From the NCBI GenBank assembly GCA_949130485.1, contig OX422204.1, positions 4,836,015-4,900,014 of the forward strand: 64,000 nucleotides of DNA, given 5' to 3'. The notes beneath the pieces are model-generated. The model was given only the letters and a program-made list of their open reading frames with translations. It did no database searches and was not told where the DNA came from. Of the stretch, positions 1-10,147 are shown one piece after another. The stretch is from Agelas oroides (lineage: Eukaryota; Porifera; Demospongiae; Agelasida; Agelasidae). The position numbers were made by a program, and so were the translations under genes. Within the stretch, counting starts at the first letter, position 1. Each line of letters opens with the position of its first letter.

Positions 1-1240
1 CAGTGCTTCATCTCTCACACCACTGTCACCCTGCTACCACAGGTGCAAAAGACCTACTCTTGACAATATATTTTACTAGCTAATTTTCCATAATTAATTC
101 TACTTATATTTTATGTTGATCAATCCGATGGAATCTTGCTGGAACAGTTGTACTATGTGTTCCATAGCGCAGTCTTGCTGCCACGATTGTGCTATGTGGC
201 CGACACAATTTCACTGGTAAAGTTATGCTCCATGGCCCACAGATTCTTACTGGTAAGATTGTGCCACTGGGACTATGCATGACAGTTAATGAAGGTAATC
301 TAGTGTGACAGTGCAGGTACACTTTCTTAAGACACCCTTGTTCCCGACTCTTTGCCACCTGTGGTAGCAGGATGACAGTGGTGCGAAAAATGAAGCACTG
401 TGAGGCTCTTGAATGCTGAACACTGGGCAACTGAGATGTCACATGATGCAAACTACAACCATTGCAGTTGCTAATTAGCTACATATTACATCTAAAAGGT
501 TATATGCTTTGAAAAGGTCACACAAAGTTAATCATCAACCTTTATATGGAAGATTGTTCTGCTTCAAAAGATGGTTTCATACTACTGGCCTGTCATCATT
601 GTCCTCAGCATTTCAGTTGTCAGTGTGGTGACAAGTTGGTACTGCATGGTGACCCTCACAGCATCCACCCTTGTCCCTTTACTCACATCTCATTGTTAGA
701 GCCATCATGTCTCACATGGTCACAGTGTCCGGCAGAGCCTTCACAGTGCTTCACCTCTCACACCACTGTCACCATGCTAGGTGGGGAGTACATCCTCCAC
801 ACTACATGTTACAGTGGTCTTGTGTAATGTCACTCTCCATATATGGAAGTAGGTCTGAAGTAAATGGTAGTGCAAGGGAGAATCATGTGATCAATATAGA
901 GAGGGAGGAATTGGGTTCACAGCTGTGGCAGACTTTTCTCTCTCTGGAATAACATTGGTCAAGTGTGGAGTGCAGGGAATAAAAGGAGGCTTAAAGTGAC
1001 TGAGACAATAGTTGCACTTTCTGTATTTCCTATTGTATGTATTTGTAGTCAGCTTTTATTCATCAACAACAACACTCAAAATTGAGCTGCCTTACATTAA
1101 TGTAAGAAGTATGTCAGCTATTCAAGACTCAGTGATCATCCATAGTAACTAGGAATACGCATGCGCAGAGTATGCCTCGCGCAGAAGAATATCCGGAAAT
1201 ATGCAAGTAGATATCCGTTGTAACCACGTGTAGCGTGTAG
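1..1240. other. Non-coding stretch with three copies of a ~40-bp segment
   Basis: No convincing gene is seen here. A ~40-bp segment containing CAGTGCTTC and CACCACTGTCA occurs at 1-43 (+), 358-400 (-) and 743-780 (+), so it is present both inverted and direct. The open frames here are short, lack domain-like composition and overlap these repeats. A TATA-like string lies near 975 (AATAAAAGG), but no gene follows that would give it meaning. Confidence 0.5.
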
Positions 1241-1301
1241 GTGCTAGGTGCTGGAGACGAGATAGAGCGATGAAGATGGCAAAGCGGTCGTCTGAAGAGT
1301 T

Positions 1302-1436
1302 TCAGGAAGTGAGCGTAGTGTCATGCGAGTATCTGTCAGACTCTTTCTCCTTTGCCTTACTCTCTTCTGATGCAGTGTCCCTTTGTTTCCGTCTTCGCTC
1401 TCTAGCACGATCACGCTTTGACTGCTTCTGCTCCAT
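1302..1436 (-). CDS. Possible short basic/acidic first exon, unrecognised
   Basis: From an ATG at 1436 a 44-codon frame reads MEQKQSKRDRARERRRKQ and then a run rich in E, K and S before a stop. The strongly charged composition resembles N-terminal tails of many transposon and nuclear proteins, but no domain can be named. The upstream DNA (1430-1575) contains an imperfect ~70-bp tandem duplication. It may be a stray exon or chance. Confidence 0.2.
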   Translation of the reverse strand: MEQKQSKRDRARERRRKQRDTASEESKAKEKESDRYSHDTTLTS

Positions 1437-1726
1437 TTCGGCTCTCGGACGATCTTTTTCACACGTCGATCGCCTCCTGCTCCCACCAGTACCATGTGGC
1501 CCCTGCTCCGTTTCGGCTCTCGCACGCGCACGATCTTTCGATCGCCTCCTGGTCGGACCAGTACCACGTGGCTAGTAGTCTGGGGACGAGACCACAGAAA
1601 CCGCGCCCACGTAATCAAAGTGTGACGGATATACATACATACAAACGCGAGCTGACTACGCTGCACGATTAGTAGCCTCGCGCTAAGGCGCTCGGCAATT
1701 CCAGACTGTTGGACTGTAACCTCAAT

Positions 1727-1803
1727 GGCAGAGTTTCATAATGTTAAATTAGAAAACCAGAACATACGGTCAAGGGGTCATGGGCATTAATTAGATTAAT
1801 GCG
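1727..1803 (+). repeat. Left terminal inverted repeat of the ISL2EU-like element
   Basis: It begins GGCAGAGTTTCATAATG and ends ATTAGATTAATGCG. The reverse complement of 5387-5463 matches it with only a few substitutions (for example GAAAACC against GAAGATC). The AT at 1725-1726 is the presumed target duplication. Confidence 0.85.
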
Positions 1804-1892
1804 GTTTGGGTTCGAGATGAATACACTTAGTGAAGCCACTACATTGCGTAGCAAAAAGGATAGGCGTTCCACTACTAGCGGTTGGTTTCGAG

Positions 1893-3816
1893 ATGAATAC
1901 ACTTGGTGAAGCCACTACATTGCGCAGCAAAAGGTGTAGGCGTTCCCTTAAAGAGGAAGACATCCCTGGGGCTTCCTTAAACGGGAGGGATCCAGGGTGT
2001 TTAAAAGTGCAAGAGCTCAAGCGGTGGCTACAATGTAGAGGAGCATCTGTGAGAGGGAAGAAGGCTGATCTTGTTCAAAGCTTGGTGTTTATATATGCTG
2101 TTCTTAGTCTGAAAACAGATAAAGCAGTATCATTTTTTATTGTCACTATCTAGGGTGAGAAGCTACATCTTTTATGGGTGGGCAGACAACCTAATTGATC
2201 CAGATGGTGGTAGCAATAGAGTCACTCAAGACCAATCATTATCAACTGCTGGTGAACCAGGTGATGTGGTCTGGCCTGCTGATGGCTGGTGTGACATCAG
2301 GCAAGCTTGGAAGTATCCTCAAGAGGTTCCTTGCTTCACAAATGGCCTTATAGTGCAGTATTTTGTTACCTGCACTGTCCATGATGGCTTACCTGCATCT
2401 GATTTCAAGTCTATAAACCAATCAGCCCTTCATTTGTATCGCTGTGGGCATGTTCAAAACATTGAGGTATGCATGCACTAGTGCAAGGGTATGGATTCGC
2501 AGCATATGCTTACCAGAAATGAAGAAGGATGAGGTGTACAAGCTTTTTGTGTCACTTGACAATTTTAGTTTTGATATACTTACTGCTGTCTGTGGGTGTC
2601 CAGCTGGCAAGGGCCCAACTGCTAGTTGCAAGCATGTTGCTGCACTGTGTTATGCAGTAATGCTGTTCTGTGAGTTGGCGAGTGTGGTCAGCTTCCTCAC
2701 TTCCTCACTTGTACTGAGAAACGTCAGGAATGGAACCAACCAAGGCCGAAAAAGCTGCAGCACATCCCTGTAACAGACATGGAGGCTCGGCGACGTGAGC
2801 TAGTTCAAGGTAAATGCTTCGCACCTCGTCCTGTTCCTGGATTATATGACCCTCGCCCACCACATCTCCGAAGTGCTGACCCCGAAGCACTAGAACAACT
2901 GAGAATGGATATTTTGGGAATGGACAAGCCATGTGTTCTACTGCAGCTGCTTACTCCATCTGTTGACAAGATTGAGCATGACCACACGTACGCCCAACAG
3001 ACATTGGTATCAGAAACTTCTACTGATCTGAGTACTCCACCTACCACAATTTTTCCTACAGCAGAGGAGCTTGAGGTAATGTGCCAAGAAACTAGAAAAA
3101 CATTCAATGTTTCATCCGCCGAAAGAAAGAACATAGAAATGAGGACAAGGGGGCAGTTCAACTCATCTGAGTGGTTTGTCGTCTGTGCAAGGAGAATATC
3201 AGGATCAAAGTGTGGGAAAATTTTGCTACAGAAGAAGAAGACACCAGCTTTGCTAAAGAGTGTGCTCTATAGGCAGGAGATGAAGAGTGTTCGTAAACCT
3301 ATTTTATGGGGCAGGATGAAAGAGAAGGAAGCTTTGTCTGAATATGTTCACTTCATGAATTCTCAAGGACACAATCTCAAAGTTGAGCCTTGTGGTTTCA
3401 TTATCCATCCAGACAAGGGATGGCTAGGTGCATCTCCTGATGCCCTTGTCACTGACATTTCATGTACACAACATAAGGGTATTGCAGAAGTTAAGTGTCC
3501 ATTCTCAAAGCGAGACATCACTCCTCAGGATGCATGCAAGGACACAAACTTCTACTGTTCTTTAGTTGATGGCAGGCTTCATCTGAATAGGACCCATCCA
3601 TACTACCACCAAGTTCAGCTACAACTGTACGTTGGCACTGATTTATATTCATGGTGTGACTTTTGTGTTTTCACAACTAAGGGTATCCTTGTCGAGAGGA
3701 TATTTCTTGATCCCATGTGGTGCACAACATATGTCCCTCAACTCGAGGAGTATTTTAGCTTCCACATGCTTCCAGAAATAGTGTATCCCCAATATAAACC
3801 ATCACACATTCTGTAA
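1893..3816 (+). pseudogene. SAP-SWIM-YqaJ nuclease accessory gene of transposon, frame-broken
   Basis: Exon 1 starts at ATG 1893 (a tandem ~70-bp duplication leaves a decoy ATG upstream near 1818) and encodes a SAP-like DNA-binding motif (VQELKRWLQCRG). An intron of about 2087-2153 follows. The next segment contains a SWIM zinc finger at 2585-2650 (CGCP, then CKH). The last open stretch (2779-3816, 345 codons) is a YqaJ-type exonuclease domain: WGRMKEKEA near residue 177, LGASPDA with D221, E-V-K at 237-239 and QVQLQ near 278-282. The frame breaks twice: near 2462-2480, and at 2693-2708, where an 8-bp unit (TTCCTCAC) is duplicated in tandem. YqaJ-family enzymes are DNA exonucleases. The role in transposition is not established here. 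Confidence 0.82.
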
Positions 3817-3953
3817 TGTTGAACTTGATGATAAAGTTTTAATATGAAATCTGTTATTACACTACAATGCACATAATTATATAAATTTATGTACAAAGAG
3901 GTGGCCAAAAGTTAGTCAACACAGCACACACAAAAAACATTTGTTCTGCTATA

Positions 3954-5279
3954 TTATTTAGAGAGGCAGGTAAGGTTCTGGTAATTTTTTATCCTTTCCA
4001 TTGCACGTTCAACATGTATTCTGAGGGAAGCAATACGCCTGGTTTCAATGAGTTCATTCTCTTCAAGCTGAGATTTTCCCTTTAGAAATGGTGGAATATT
4101 CAATCTTACTCCTAAGGGTGTCAGATCGTCTTGTATATTAAACCCCCTATCAGCCATAATAGAATCCCCAGGATCCAATAGCTGGAGAAAGCCACTCTGC
4201 CGTGTTAGTTCCCGATCTGAAATAGAACCAGGAAAGAGTCTGGACACAAATGTAATTGCTCCACCTGGGGAAATCCCAACAAGACCTTTGTAAGTATTGT
4301 GATTCTTGTAGCTGGAGAATGTTCGTTGTTGTATTTCAGGCACAGAAGGTTTCTCAACAAAAATTTCAGTTGCATCTATGATGGCTCGTGTTGTTGGGTA
4401 AAGGTCACGGAAGCTCTTTGGCATTGACGACTTGACCTTATCCCTTGCTGGCCACAATGGAATCTCATGCAATTTCAAGTAGAGAAAGTTGATCCATGTT
4501 ATGCATATTCGAGACACACTTGAAGTAGAAATTCCAAAGCGGTCAGCAAGATCTTTTTCAAATAGGCCCAGCCTGAGTCGCACCAGAACCAGAAAGAATT
4601 CCTCTAACGGTGGTAATGACCGATTTCGTCCCATTTTCTTGCCATGCAGTTCAGTCCTGCTGTTTCCCCAGTAAACTAGTGAATGAACTCCAGGACCTAA
4701 GAACTTAAAACATGCCATTAATGCTTTGTAACTTGGAAACCCAGTATAGAAGGTCACTTTTTGATCATCAGAAGCAAAGCTAGCAAGTCTGAACCTTGAC
4801 ATTTCGAGATTTTGCTCTAAAACAGTTAGTTGTTGCTTCAAAGTACATACAGTCTGCCTGAGTGACTTATTTTCAGCCATTATTTCCTCTCCTGTGAGGT
4901 CCGTATTCATGTCAGAATCAACAGTTGCATGAGTATCGGACTCACCACTCTGTTTACATGTAGGTGACCCAGATGCTCCCTCATGTCTGTGAGGGCGCTT
5001 TCTGGGTGACTTCCTCTTTGATGGAGGCAGAACTGCTGTAGCCAACTTGGGAAGTTTAAGAGTTGGTACCTCATCTCTCATCAAGATTCTCCCCTTAGAC
5101 TTGATGAAGTGTTCACTGCACACTCTGGAATGTACTGTTTTAGGAAGGTTTTTCCTTCCTATTTTGTGTTCCCAAATCTTCAGAAGTTTTCTGTTCTTTA
5201 GTGGTAGACAGTGGTAGGATAAATGAGTTTCTCTGTCAGATCTATTTGAGCAGCCTGGAACAACACATACATGAACCAT
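3954..5279 (-). CDS. THAP-domain DDE transposase
   Basis: Start chosen at MVHVCVVPGC (5279), since a THAP zinc finger usually begins right after the initiator Met. From that Met the C2CH ligands are C5, C10, C54 and H57. A coiled coil follows around residues 133-168 (ENKSLRQTVCTLKQQL). The C-terminal half matches the DDE superfamily-4 (HARBI1-like) fold: D302 in IIDATE, D377 in IMADRGF and E424 in HVERAMERIK. The frame stops at 3954, but shifting by one base restores a typical tail (VCAVLTNFWPPL) ending at 3888. A one-base indel near 3965-3985 has therefore probably replaced the last ~28 residues. The enzyme would bind the element's ends and cut and paste it. Whether this copy is active is unknown. 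Confidence 0.88.
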   Translation of the reverse strand: MVHVCVVPGCSNRSDRETHLSYHCLPLKNRKLLKIWEHKIGRKNLPKTVHSRVCSEHFIKSKGRILMRDEVPTLKLPKLATAVLPPSKRKSPRKRPHRHEGASGSPTCKQSGESDTHATVDSDMNTDLTGEEIMAENKSLRQTVCTLKQQLTVLEQNLEMSRFRLASFASDDQKVTFYTGFPSYKALMACFKFLGPGVHSLVYWGNSRTELHGKKMGRNRSLPPLEEFFLVLVRLRLGLFEKDLADRFGISTSSVSRICITWINFLYLKLHEIPLWPARDKVKSSMPKSFRDLYPTTRAIIDATEIFVEKPSVPEIQQRTFSSYKNHNTYKGLVGISPGGAITFVSRLFPGSISDRELTRQSGFLQLLDPGDSIMADRGFNIQDDLTPLGVRLNIPPFLKGKSQLEENELIETRRIASLRIHVERAMERIKNYQNLTCLSK

Positions 5280-5386
5280 TGTATAAACTAACTCTGCATC
5301 CACTTTCACTAACACAGCACACCGCCTTCAGTTGTGATAGACAGTATCCGAGTTGACACAACAGCACATGAACAGACAAGACTACG

Positions 5387-5463
5387 CGCATTAATCTAAT
5401 TAATGCCCATGACCCCTTGACCGTATGTTCTGATCTTCTAATTTAACATTATGAAACTTTGCC
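5387..5463 (-). repeat. Right terminal inverted repeat of the ISL2EU-like element
   Basis: Reverse complement of the left end at 1727-1803, with a few mismatches. It lies about 107 bp upstream of the transposase start and may carry that gene's promoter and the transposase binding sites, which is inference. Confidence 0.85.
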
Positions 5464-5465
5464 AT

Positions 5466-6770
5466 TTAGTGGCCCATACCTGAACTGATTAAGTAAAGAC
5501 ACACCATGATACACAGAAGATACCATAAACTAATACTATTGTAGTGTGCAAGGTATGGACAAGGTCCGCATTCAATTGCCATGCAAGCCAAGATGGAGGA
5601 ATGAGAAACTGTACTTAACAAATACATGACTCATTATCTGCACCTTGGAGTGTAACTAACACTTTGCTGGAGTTTTCCCTGGTAGTTATTGCTGTCAAAA
5701 TGTCATCTTTCTATCTTCCAGACCCTCTGTTTTCTTGATTTAGTGGCCTACACCAAGTGAAGACATTACTTATGGCAACTGAGTTTATGTATTGGACATA
5801 GTCAGTAGCAGTAGTACTAATCATGTACAGTAAGGCAATTCTCACTAATGGTTTTATTACTCACATGAATGGAATAGCTATACACAGCAGAGGGTTGTGT
5901 AGGTATGTACATGTACCATACTGCCTCAGTCACACATATAGCAGCCACTCACTTTCCTCTATTTTCGCCTCATAACATCTAAATTCATTTATTTCCAGCG
6001 TGAGGCAAGATGCACTGAGCATTTAGAGTGAGAAACCACACAGCATGGGTTCTTTCCTGGTGGAGAGAATTTTCCGGTCGACCCCCAACGGAGTTCTGAG
6101 TTCGGGGTACGCTATTTGTCTCCTGTATACTACCGGCACCTGACATGGTACAGGTATATACAGCATTAGTGCCAGTTGCCTATATGCTATACTATAGGAG
6201 ACAAACTAAATCTACAATGTTGTACCCCTACGCAATTTGTCCCCTATATAGTAAACTGCGTGGTTTCGTACGCACCCTTATTCAGGTTGCAGGTGAACAA
6301 CTTCCCCTTAGAGTGCGCAGTGCTCTAGTTTGGAAATGTGTAAACCATTGCAGTAGCTGGTTGACATGCACCCTCCCTACACACTGTACAGCAATATCTT
6401 ATTTACATACCTTATACTCCTTTACAGCTGTGACAGGAATTCAGAACGATCCTTCGACTGGACGGCTGCCTCAACTCTCTACTGGATAACTGGCCAGTTT
6501 GGAAAAAGCACATTATTGAATATGCCAAACTGGAGGGTATAGGAACCGAGATTCCATCAAGCAACTTCTCAGTTCCCTAGTGTCAGAAGACATGAACGTG
6601 AAGGTACTATTTATCCTACAATCTATACATTCACCATTTAATGTCCTATAGACTCTTAGTCTGTTATTCACTAGGCATGCACCTATTATACCATCATGAT
6701 GCTGCATGCATGTCTTTGATAACTCATAGTAATGTGTTTGCATTCCATCATTATGAAGGAGTGGTTTGTA
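5466..6770. other. No recognisable gene; small stem-loop
   Basis: AT-rich, with short open frames only. At about 6110-6210 a loose inverted pair (TTTGTCTCCTGTATA against TATAGGAGACAAA) could form a stem. The 114-codon frame at 6145-6489 has no recognisable motif and overlaps that stem. Confidence 0.4.
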
Positions 6771-7440
6771 CAGTTCCATTTAGTGTGTACATTCATAATC
6801 TGCTGTTTGTTTTCATTTTGGAGTAAGTGTTCTGAAAATAGTCTAGGTACAGTTGTGATTTTACCACTTATATGACTGTAACTGTGACTTATATAACTAA
6901 CATTTCAGACCTGAAACAGATAATACCTGGCCAAATTAGACAAAATGAGTATCAAACAGTTCCATTTGGTGTGTACATTCATAATCTGATGTTTGTTTTC
7001 ATTTTGGAGTAAGCATTTTGAAAATAGTCTAGGTACAGTTGTGATTTTACTACTTATATGTAATGGTGACTTATAACTATCGTTTTCAGGTCTGAAACAG
7101 ATAACACTTGACCAAAGTAGACAAAATGGGTATCAAACAGTTCCATCTGGTGTGTACATTCATAATCTGATGTTTGTTATCATTTTGGAGTAAGTGTTCT
7201 GAAAATGGTCTATGATTTTTATACGTAACAGTGACCTATAGCCAACATTTTTATCCCTGAAACAAGCAATCCTTGATCAAACTAGACAAAATGTGTATCA
7301 AACAGTTCCATTTGGTGTACATTCATAATGTCGTGTTTTTTATTCATTAATTTTTTAATTTTATTTTTAATTTTTAATTTTTTATTCTGGAGTGGGTATT
7401 CTGAAAATGGTCTAGGAAAGGTTGTGATTTGACCAATTGC
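6771..7440 (+). repeat. Tandem repeat, ~180-bp unit, about four copies
   Basis: Units start with CAGTTCCAT at 6771, 6957, 7138 and 7303, giving spacings of 186, 181 and 165 bp. Each contains CATTCATAATCTG, TTTTGGAGTAAG and CTGAAACA. The last unit is diverged and interrupted by an A/T-rich run near 7330-7385. Confidence 0.9.
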
Positions 7441-7482
7441 TTCACAGCTTCCTTTTGATCGGAATCCTCAAAATCAAACTGG

Positions 7483-7550
7483 AGATGGATAGATGGAGAG
7501 ACAGGTAGATAGATGGATGGATAGGTAGATAGGTTAGATAGATAGACACT
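7483..7550 (+). repeat. GATA/GATG microsatellite
   Basis: Imperfect run of GATA, GATG and GGTA tetranucleotides just outside the long-TIR element that begins at 7643. Confidence 0.85.
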
Positions 7551-7642
7551 TTCACAGGAAAAGTCCCGTCAGCACTGGCTGCGTTGTCTATCTTCATGTG
7601 GATGGAGTCCAGGCTAGACCAGGCCTAGGTTGATGATAGGCA

Positions 7643-8133
7643 AGTGGACTTTGTGGCCATTCCAGTTTTCTTCTCAGACAAATAATGAACATTGCAAAGT
7701 GGTAGCAATATTCAAGATCACAGACATCTGAAAAATGAGATATGAAATACATTTTGCAAATCCAAAACGAAGCTGCAGTGTGATTCTGACAGTGGTACAA
7801 TTTGGCCAACATTCAGAATCCAGTTTGCAATGTAACTGTTGATGACCACACTCAGAGTGGTTTCTTGTGGCCAATCTGTCTTCAATGTTGGTAATGACTG
7901 TGATGTTAACTTTCCAGATCAATTGATCAATTTTTACAAAACAGCCAATGGAAAGGAAGATGGAAATCTGATGGTTGTTTTCTATTTTCCATATCTCATT
8001 TATACAAAACAGCCAGCAGAGTGAAAAATGGAAATCTGCTGGTTGTTTTCTATTTTCCATATCTCAGGCACATCATTGACCTTATGGTAAAACCTGCCAA
8101 ACCAGTTGGGTGAGCACATGCTCTCACAATGAG
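7643..8133 (+). repeat. Left long terminal inverted repeat (~490 bp)
   Basis: Reverse complement of 11451-11941, starting AGTGGACTTTGTGG and ending near CTCTCACAATGA. It holds an internal imperfect direct duplication of ~70 bp (GATATGGAAAATAGAAAAC occurs twice on the complement). Short open frames inside are mirrored in the other arm and are not genes. Confidence 0.9.
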
Positions 8134-8292
8134 GTCACACATATTGATTATAAAAGGTCAACCAGTTGCAAGAGTATAGTTTAGTGCTAGTTAGCTTAGT
8201 TGGTTACATACAATAATGAGTGAGCTGAGTTTAACATATAGTTCCAGAGGGTAGTGTAGTTCTAAGAGAAAAGTGGATGTTCTCCTTGATCC

Positions 8293-9924
8293 TTAAAATG
8301 GAGGAGAACTCTCGAAGTCATCATCGTCAGCCTCACGACCCTGAGATGCTGACAGTGCCTGTGTCCTGTCCTCACTGGTTCCTTGTGGGAAAAGAGCCAA
8401 AAGGTCATCAAATCCTTTCAGCTCCATTTTGGCAGTGATGATCGAGTTGCCTTTACAAAGAGGACAAACAGGACTGTGTGCTATCCACATGTCCAGGCAA
8501 TCTTTGCATCCAACAAGGCGTTGACAACACCCTGATATGACAGGTTGTCTTGCTACTTGCTTACAAATGGTACATTCAAATGCACGTTTGATTTCGTCTT
8601 CAATCATTGAACGCTTCTCAAGACACTGTAAACACTGCTTGACGTCATCAAGGTTTGACTTGACTTCCTCTTCAAACTTTAGTTTCTTTGCTGCACTGGG
8701 GCTAGCAAGAGGAGAATTTGTGTCCTCATCACCTGTTAGATCTATTTCAGTACCCTCAGCCTCTTGCCTGTAACCTTTTCATACAGCTTTGCAGAAGCAG
8801 CCAGGATTTTCCGAGATGTTGATTGCCAAAGGTCACCATGTGTGCTTGGGGCATCGAGAATTGGGTAAAGTTTGTTATTAAGGAGGATGATGTCATATCC
8901 AACTTGCTCTTTTACAAGCTGGCCTACAACAGGTACACTACACTGGTCAAGGTCAGCAAGACAAACAATAACTTCGGTAACAATTTCTGAACTTAATTTT
9001 CCCTTTGTCGATTTTAAAGTCACAAGCCCAATGGTTTTTCGAGTGACCTTTCTTCCCTTTGAAGAATATGCTGGTGGTGGTGGTCGTTTCAAAGGTGGGC
9101 CTTGCATAAACTGGTAACTTGTATATGAACCAAATGGTGTACTTGGACCTTGAGTTGTTGTTTGAGCACTGGAGTCTTCCTGTGAATCGCCACATACTTC
9201 ATAAAAACTATTGGCATGTAGTTTTGTTGCCACAAAACGACCAGTTTCACGGTTTGGGAAAATGGTAATGTTGCAGAACTCTTCTTTGAGGTAAACCTTT
9301 TTGGGGTCCACATTGAACACTGTAACAAGGGTGCTGACCTACAAATCATGAGTAAGTTCAATATATAATACATTATAACTCGTGTGAATTACTGTAACAG
9401 TTACAGTGGAACCTCTTATTCTGGACTCCCTAAATTGTGGACTTCAATATTCTCTAGATGAAAGTGCATGTTCCCAAATGCTTGCCATAAAGTCTCATGC
9501 ATAAAAATGTATGAAAGTAGTACATTGGAAGCACTGAAATAATGGGTGTCTCCATATTCCTGGCATGCAGCAGTGGTTCCAATGGTGTCCGCTTTAGAGG
9601 GGTTCCACTGCATGACAAAACGTTTTCATTTGATACTAATATTCCATATTGCTGATGTAGCAGCTCTGAACTACCTCACACACTCATGCAAGCCACTTGA
9701 TCAGGTATCTCACTCCCATACAAGCAAGTGTGCATACACCAATTTTAAGTTTTAGTATAACTTATAGGTGAAGGAGTAAATATCTTACATCTTGATCATA
9801 AAACACCACTGGCTTTGCTATGAATACACTGTACATGTCAACTTACTTCCAGATCTATTTCCATACAGGCACGTTTCCCCTCCCTGTACAGATCAACAGT
9901 TTGGAGATATCTCTCAGCTGACAT
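8293..9924 (-). pseudogene. Transposon accessory protein with C-terminal RING-like finger
   Basis: Exon 1 (9847-9924) reads MSAERYLQTVDLYREGKR and ends phase 0 at a GTAAGT donor. Exon 2 starts at 9338 after a TTTGTAG acceptor and continues VSTLVTVFNVDPKKVYLKE. A one-base frame break near 8755 separates the ORF ending at 8742 from the downstream frame, which continues EGTEIDLTGDED and then the RING-like finger. The finger (CTIC, then CC, CKDC and CPLC) is all-cysteine. Joined, the protein is about 530 residues. A zinc-binding E3-ligase-like or protein-interaction role is possible. The N-terminal 200 residues are unrecognised. The intron is enlarged by a nested MITE. Confidence 0.7.
9404..9610 (+). 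mobile_element. Pogo/Tigger-like MITE nested in an intron
   Basis: Ends are inverted: CAGTGGAACCTCTTATTC on the left and, complemented, CAGTGGAACCCCTCTAAAG on the right. These are typical pogo-type termini. TA precedes the left end and CA follows the right, consistent with a TA target with one change. It lies wholly inside the 508-bp intron 9339-9846. Confidence 0.8.
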
Positions 9925-10147
9925 AGCTATCAAAGGCTCAGAAAACTTCAGAGAAGTTCAGAATCTTCATGAAAAACAAATTCAGGAGCTAGCTGGGCAG
10001 TAAATCCTGTCTGACATGCTCAGCAGAAAATTAGTGAACTTGGGTCAATTAGTATTGTGTCTAACTCCACCTTTTCCTCTAGTCAGGTCTTCATGTTATG
10101 TAATAGACAGTTGGTACACTTTCCCATTGAAAACTATTTTAAGCATA

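Larger units (their letters stand above)
1727..5463. mobile_element. Two-gene DNA transposon, ISL2EU-like
   Basis: Near-identical inverted ends of ~77 bp (1727-1803 and 5387-5463) bracket two convergent genes: a plus-strand SAP/SWIM/YqaJ gene and a minus-strand THAP + DDE transposase. The dinucleotide AT abuts both ends (1725-1726 and 5464-5465), consistent with a 2-bp target duplication. A DDE transposase paired with a YqaJ-nuclease protein is the known hallmark of ISL2EU-type elements. The family name is inference from that gene pair. Both genes carry frame breaks, so this copy is probably not autonomous. Confidence 0.85.

Noticed and set aside
2465..2480. A 15-base GT...AG segment as a mini-intron in the YqaJ gene
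   Set aside because: Far below any plausible intron length; a small indel is the simpler explanation.
7594..8060. Minus-strand frames of 72 and 128 codons
   Set aside because: They lie in the long inverted repeat and are mirrored at 11592-12041.
8148..8160. TATAAAAGG as a promoter
   Set aside because: It points to the plus strand, where no gene follows; the genes of this element are on the minus strand.
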